A DNA stretch of 64,000 bases from JADGQM01 sp964505935 (GTDB taxonomy: Bacteria > Desulfobacterota > Syntrophobacteria > Syntrophobacterales > Syntrophobacteraceae): positions 1-64,000 of the forward strand of contig CAZDKX010000002.1 in NCBI GenBank assembly GCA_964505935.1, read 5' to 3'. The position numbers and the translations under genes are program-made. The first letter of the stretch is position 1, and each line of letters starts with the position of its first letter. Shown piece by piece: positions 61,619 to 64,000 of this stretch. A model generated the notes under the pieces. That model was not told the origin of the DNA. It was given only the letters and a program-made list of their open reading frames with translations, and searched no databases.

Positions 61619-64000
61619 TCACACCTGTTCTCGGTCCCGGTTCGGACCAGGATATTCGATCGGCTGATCAGGCGGAGGTTTCTCTTTCTTTGCGGGCGAG
61701 CGCTCGGCGAGCCGGTCGAAAAGATAGAAAAAAAGCGGTACGTACAGCATGGCCAGGGTGGTTTCCCCGATCATGCCGCCGATGATGCCGGTGCCGATGG
61801 AATGGCGGGCATTGGCGCCCGCGCCGGTGGCAACGGCCAGCGGCAGCACCCCGAGAATGAACGCCAGCGAGGTCATGATGATCGGCCGCAGCCGCTCCTC
61901 GCCCGCCTTGATGGTCGCATCCATGATCGACAAGCCCTGTTGGCGCAGTTCGACGGCGAAGGTGACCCGGAGCACGGCGTTCTTGGCCCCGAGCCCAATC
62001 AGCACCAGCAGGCCGATCTGGAAATAGACGTCGTTCTGGAGGCCCCGCAGCCAGTTGAAGACAAGCGCGCCGAGGATCCCGAAGGGCACCGCCGTCATGA
62101 CCGATCCCGGCAGCGTCCAGGATTCGAACTGGGCGGCCAGGACGAGAAAGACGATGATGAGGCCGAAAGCGAAGGCGGCCATGGAGGTGGCCCCGGATTT
62201 CTTTTCCTCGAAGGCCATGCCCGACCAGGCAAAATCGTAGCCGTCAGGCAGCATCTCGCGCCCCAGCTCCTCCATCGCCTGGATGGCATCCCCCGAGCTG
62301 TGGCCCGCCGCCGCGGCGCCGGTGATCTGGGCCGCGGGAAACCCGTTGAAGTGGGGCACCAGGTCGGGGCCGGTTACGTATGCGGTCTTGACCAGAGCGG
62401 AAAGCGGTACCATTTGATTGTCCCGGGTTTTAGTGTACAGCCGGGCAATATCGGAAGGGTGGGTCCGGAAGGGGGCGTCGGATTGGAGGACCACGTTCCA
62501 CACCCGGCTGAACTGGTTGAACTGGCTGACCGTGATCGAGCCGAACTGGGCCTGCATGGCGCTGTAGACCTCCGCCACCGGCACGCCGAGCAGCACCGCC
62601 CTGGAACGGTCGACTTCAGCCCGGAGTTGCTGCGAGGCGGCCCGGAAGGTCGAGTTCAGGCCGCTGAGTTCGGAGCGCTGCCGGGCTCGAGCGAGAAACT
62701 GCTGCGTCACTTCGTAAAGCTGCTCGGGGTCTCCGGCCTTCTTGTCCTGGATCCAGAACTCAAATCCGCCCGTGGTGCCGATGCCGGGAATCGCCGGCGG
62801 GGCGATCGGAATGAACACGCCCGTATGGATATGGGTGCGGGCGTCGGCCAGCGCCTGGAGCAGGACCGCCTTGGCGTTCTCCTTGCGGGCCCGGGCGATC
62901 GACGCATAGCGTTCCTTGAAGTCCTTCAGCGGCACGAACAGGGTTGCCGCACTGGTCTTGTACTGACCGTCGATCAGACTGTAGCCGTTGACCACCGCCC
63001 GGTCGGCCACCGCGGGATTGGCGGCGAACAGCCGGTCCATCACCGCCGAGGTGCGGGCCGTGCGGTGGAGGTTGGCGACGTCGGGCATCACGATCATGGA
63101 CATTAAATAGCCCTGATCCTCATTGGGCACAAAACTTGTGGGGATGGTGCGCAACAGGTATACGAGCCCCCCGATCAAGGCGGCGAGCAGGATAAACGCC
63201 ACCCCCATCCGCTTGATCATGAAGACCACCACCTCGCCGAAGGCCCGGGTGAAACGGTCGAACCGCCGGTTGAACCAGGCGAACGGGCCGCGCTCCGGCG
63301 GCGTCCGGTGCTTGAGCATGACTCCGCACATGGCCGGGGTGAGGGTGAGCGCCACAAACCCCGAGAGCGCCACCGAAATGACGATGGTGATGGCGAACTG
63401 TTTGTAGAGCTGCCCCGTGGTGCCCGGCAGAAACGCCGCCGGGATGAACACCGAGGCCATCACCAGCACCACCGCCACCAGCGAGGTGGCGATCTGCTCC
63501 ATGGCCCGAATCGTGGCCTCGCGGGGCGAGAGGTGAAATTTCACCATATTGCGTTCAACATTTTCGACCACGACGATGGCATCGTCGACCACCATGCCGA
63601 TGGCGAGCACAATGCCGAAGAGCGTCAGCAGGTTGATGGAAAAGCCCATGGCCAGCATGCCGGGAAAGGTCCCGATGAGGGCCACGAAGATGGCGACCGT
63701 GCAGATGATGGTGGCCCGGAAGCTCTGGAGAAAGAGATAGACGATCAGCACTACCAGGATCACGGCTTCAATGAGCGTATAGACAATCTCCTCGATGGAA
63801 AGGCGCACAAAATCGGTGGTGTCGAGCACGATTTGGTATGCGATGCCGTCGGGCATCGTTTGTTTCAGCTTCTCCAGGGTCTGGCGCACGGCTTTGGAAA
63901 CTTCGAGCCCGTTAGCACCGGGCTGCTGATAGACGGCAACCAGCGCGGCGGGGGCGCCGTTCAACCGGTTGTCTTCGACGTAGGCCTTGCGCCCGACTTC
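61619..64000 (-). CDS. RND multidrug efflux transporter, AcrB/MexB type (5' partial)
   Basis: The C-terminal 793 residues of an HAE-1 type RND pump; the N-terminus lies beyond the window, since the frame is open to its last base. Proton-relay residues are visible: the Asp-Asp pair in GMVVDDAIVVVENVE (TM4) and the TM10 lysine in IGLGAKNAVLRV. The large periplasmic porter loop and late transmembrane helices are complete. It exports drugs, detergents or metabolic products with the NodT-type factor encoded next; the membrane-fusion protein presumably lies beyond the edge. The internal TTG at 63964 is not the real start. Confidence 0.94.
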   Translation of the reverse strand, partial: EVGRKAYVEDNRLNGAPAALVAVYQQPGANGLEVSKAVRQTLEKLKQTMPDGIAYQIVLDTTDFVRLSIEEIVYTLIEAVILVVLIVYLFLQSFRATIICTVAIFVALIGTFPGMLAMGFSINLLTLFGIVLAIGMVVDDAIVVVENVERNMVKFHLSPREATIRAMEQIATSLVAVVLVMASVFIPAAFLPGTTGQLYKQFAITIVISVALSGFVALTLTPAMCGVMLKHRTPPERGPFAWFNRRFDRFTRAFGEVVVFMIKRMGVAFILLAALIGGLVYLLRTIPTSFVPNEDQGYLMSMIVMPDVANLHRTARTSAVMDRLFAANPAVADRAVVNGYSLIDGQYKTSAATLFVPLKDFKERYASIARARKENAKAVLLQALADARTHIHTGVFIPIAPPAIPGIGTTGGFEFWIQDKKAGDPEQLYEVTQQFLARARQRSELSGLNSTFRAASQQLRAEVDRSRAVLLGVPVAEVYSAMQAQFGSITVSQFNQFSRVWNVVLQSDAPFRTHPSDIARLYTKTRDNQMVPLSALVKTAYVTGPDLVPHFNGFPAAQITGAAAAGHSSGDAIQAMEELGREMLPDGYDFAWSGMAFEEKKSGATSMAAFAFGLIIVFLVLAAQFESWTLPGSVMTAVPFGILGALVFNWLRGLQNDVYFQIGLLVLIGLGAKNAVLRVTFAVELRQQGLSIMDATIKAGEERLRPIIMTSLAFILGVLPLAVATGAGANARHSIGTGIIGGMIGETTLAMLYVPLFFYLFDRLAERSPAKKEKPPPDQPIEYPGPNRDREQV

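Overview
The window looks like a chromosomal segment of a GC-rich, anaerobic, Gram-negative bacterium, most likely a Desulfobacterota (Syntrophobacteria-like) lineage. The pointers are a type IV pilus system, a PxxKW-family cysteine-rich protein, alpha and beta subunits of a ferredoxin-dependent 2-oxoacid oxidoreductase, an Hcp/HcpR nitrosative-stress locus, a CIRCE-controlled groESL operon, several multi-PAS hybrid kinases, and many dispersed palindromic repeats between genes. I see no rRNA, tRNA, insertion sequence, integrase or CRISPR array. The taxonomic call is inference from gene content.

Layout. 1-0.4 kb: the 3' end of pilP, convergent with lspA and ileS. 4.2-6.3 kb: groES-groEL behind a CIRCE operator. 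6.3-11.2 kb: pilB, pilC and a PilS-like kinase on the minus strand. 11.4-14.2 kb: PxxKW protein, then porA-porB. 14.4-18.4 kb: a minus-strand group of DUF1015, TrmN6-like methyltransferase, an SDR lacking the YxxxK motif, and FabH. 18.6-28.3 kb: three large hybrid sensor kinases with no DNA-binding response regulator. 28.9-35.1 kb: flavin reductase-like protein, small membrane protein, HcpR-like regulator, hcp, zinc-ribbon HD protein, ferredoxin-like protein and periplasmic Cu/Zn superoxide dismutase. 35.7-40.1 kb: a UgpC-B-A-E type carbohydrate/glycerol-phosphate ABC importer. 40.1-41.1 kb: a gene-free stretch ending in a strong terminator. 41.1-45.1 kb: M48 lipoprotein peptidase, an APH-type kinase, and an M6-like peptidase interrupted by an in-frame TGA. 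45.3-53.5 kb: a D-amino-acid aminotransferase divergent from isoaspartyl dipeptidase and a dipeptide ABC importer. 53.5-55.7 kb: a eukaryotic-type tandem-duplicated phosphofructokinase. 55.8-56.3 kb: a repeat island. 56.5-59.8 kb: a 35-residue membrane protein and a wall-active cluster (SH3 protein; lysozyme/PG-binding/L,D-transpeptidase-like fusion; secreted protein). 60.0-64.0 kb: outer-membrane factor and RND pump of a tripartite efflux system, cut by the window end.

How the genes fit together. The Hcp block reads as one NO/hydroxylamine and reactive-oxygen defence unit: a cysteine-free FNR-type regulator, an FNR/HcpR-type palindrome at a class II activator distance from a likely -10 box, Hcp, its ferredoxin-like partner and SodC. 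IadA, Dat and the Dpp importer suggest salvage of damaged or D-residue-containing peptides. The ileS-lspA, groESL and FabH blocks are housekeeping.

The most unusual points are the in-frame TGA in the M6-like peptidase (recent pseudogene versus selenocysteine candidate), the eukaryotic-type PFK, the SDR with Ser/Arg in place of Tyr/Lys, the wall-active fusion protein, and at least seven families of dispersed inverted repeats.
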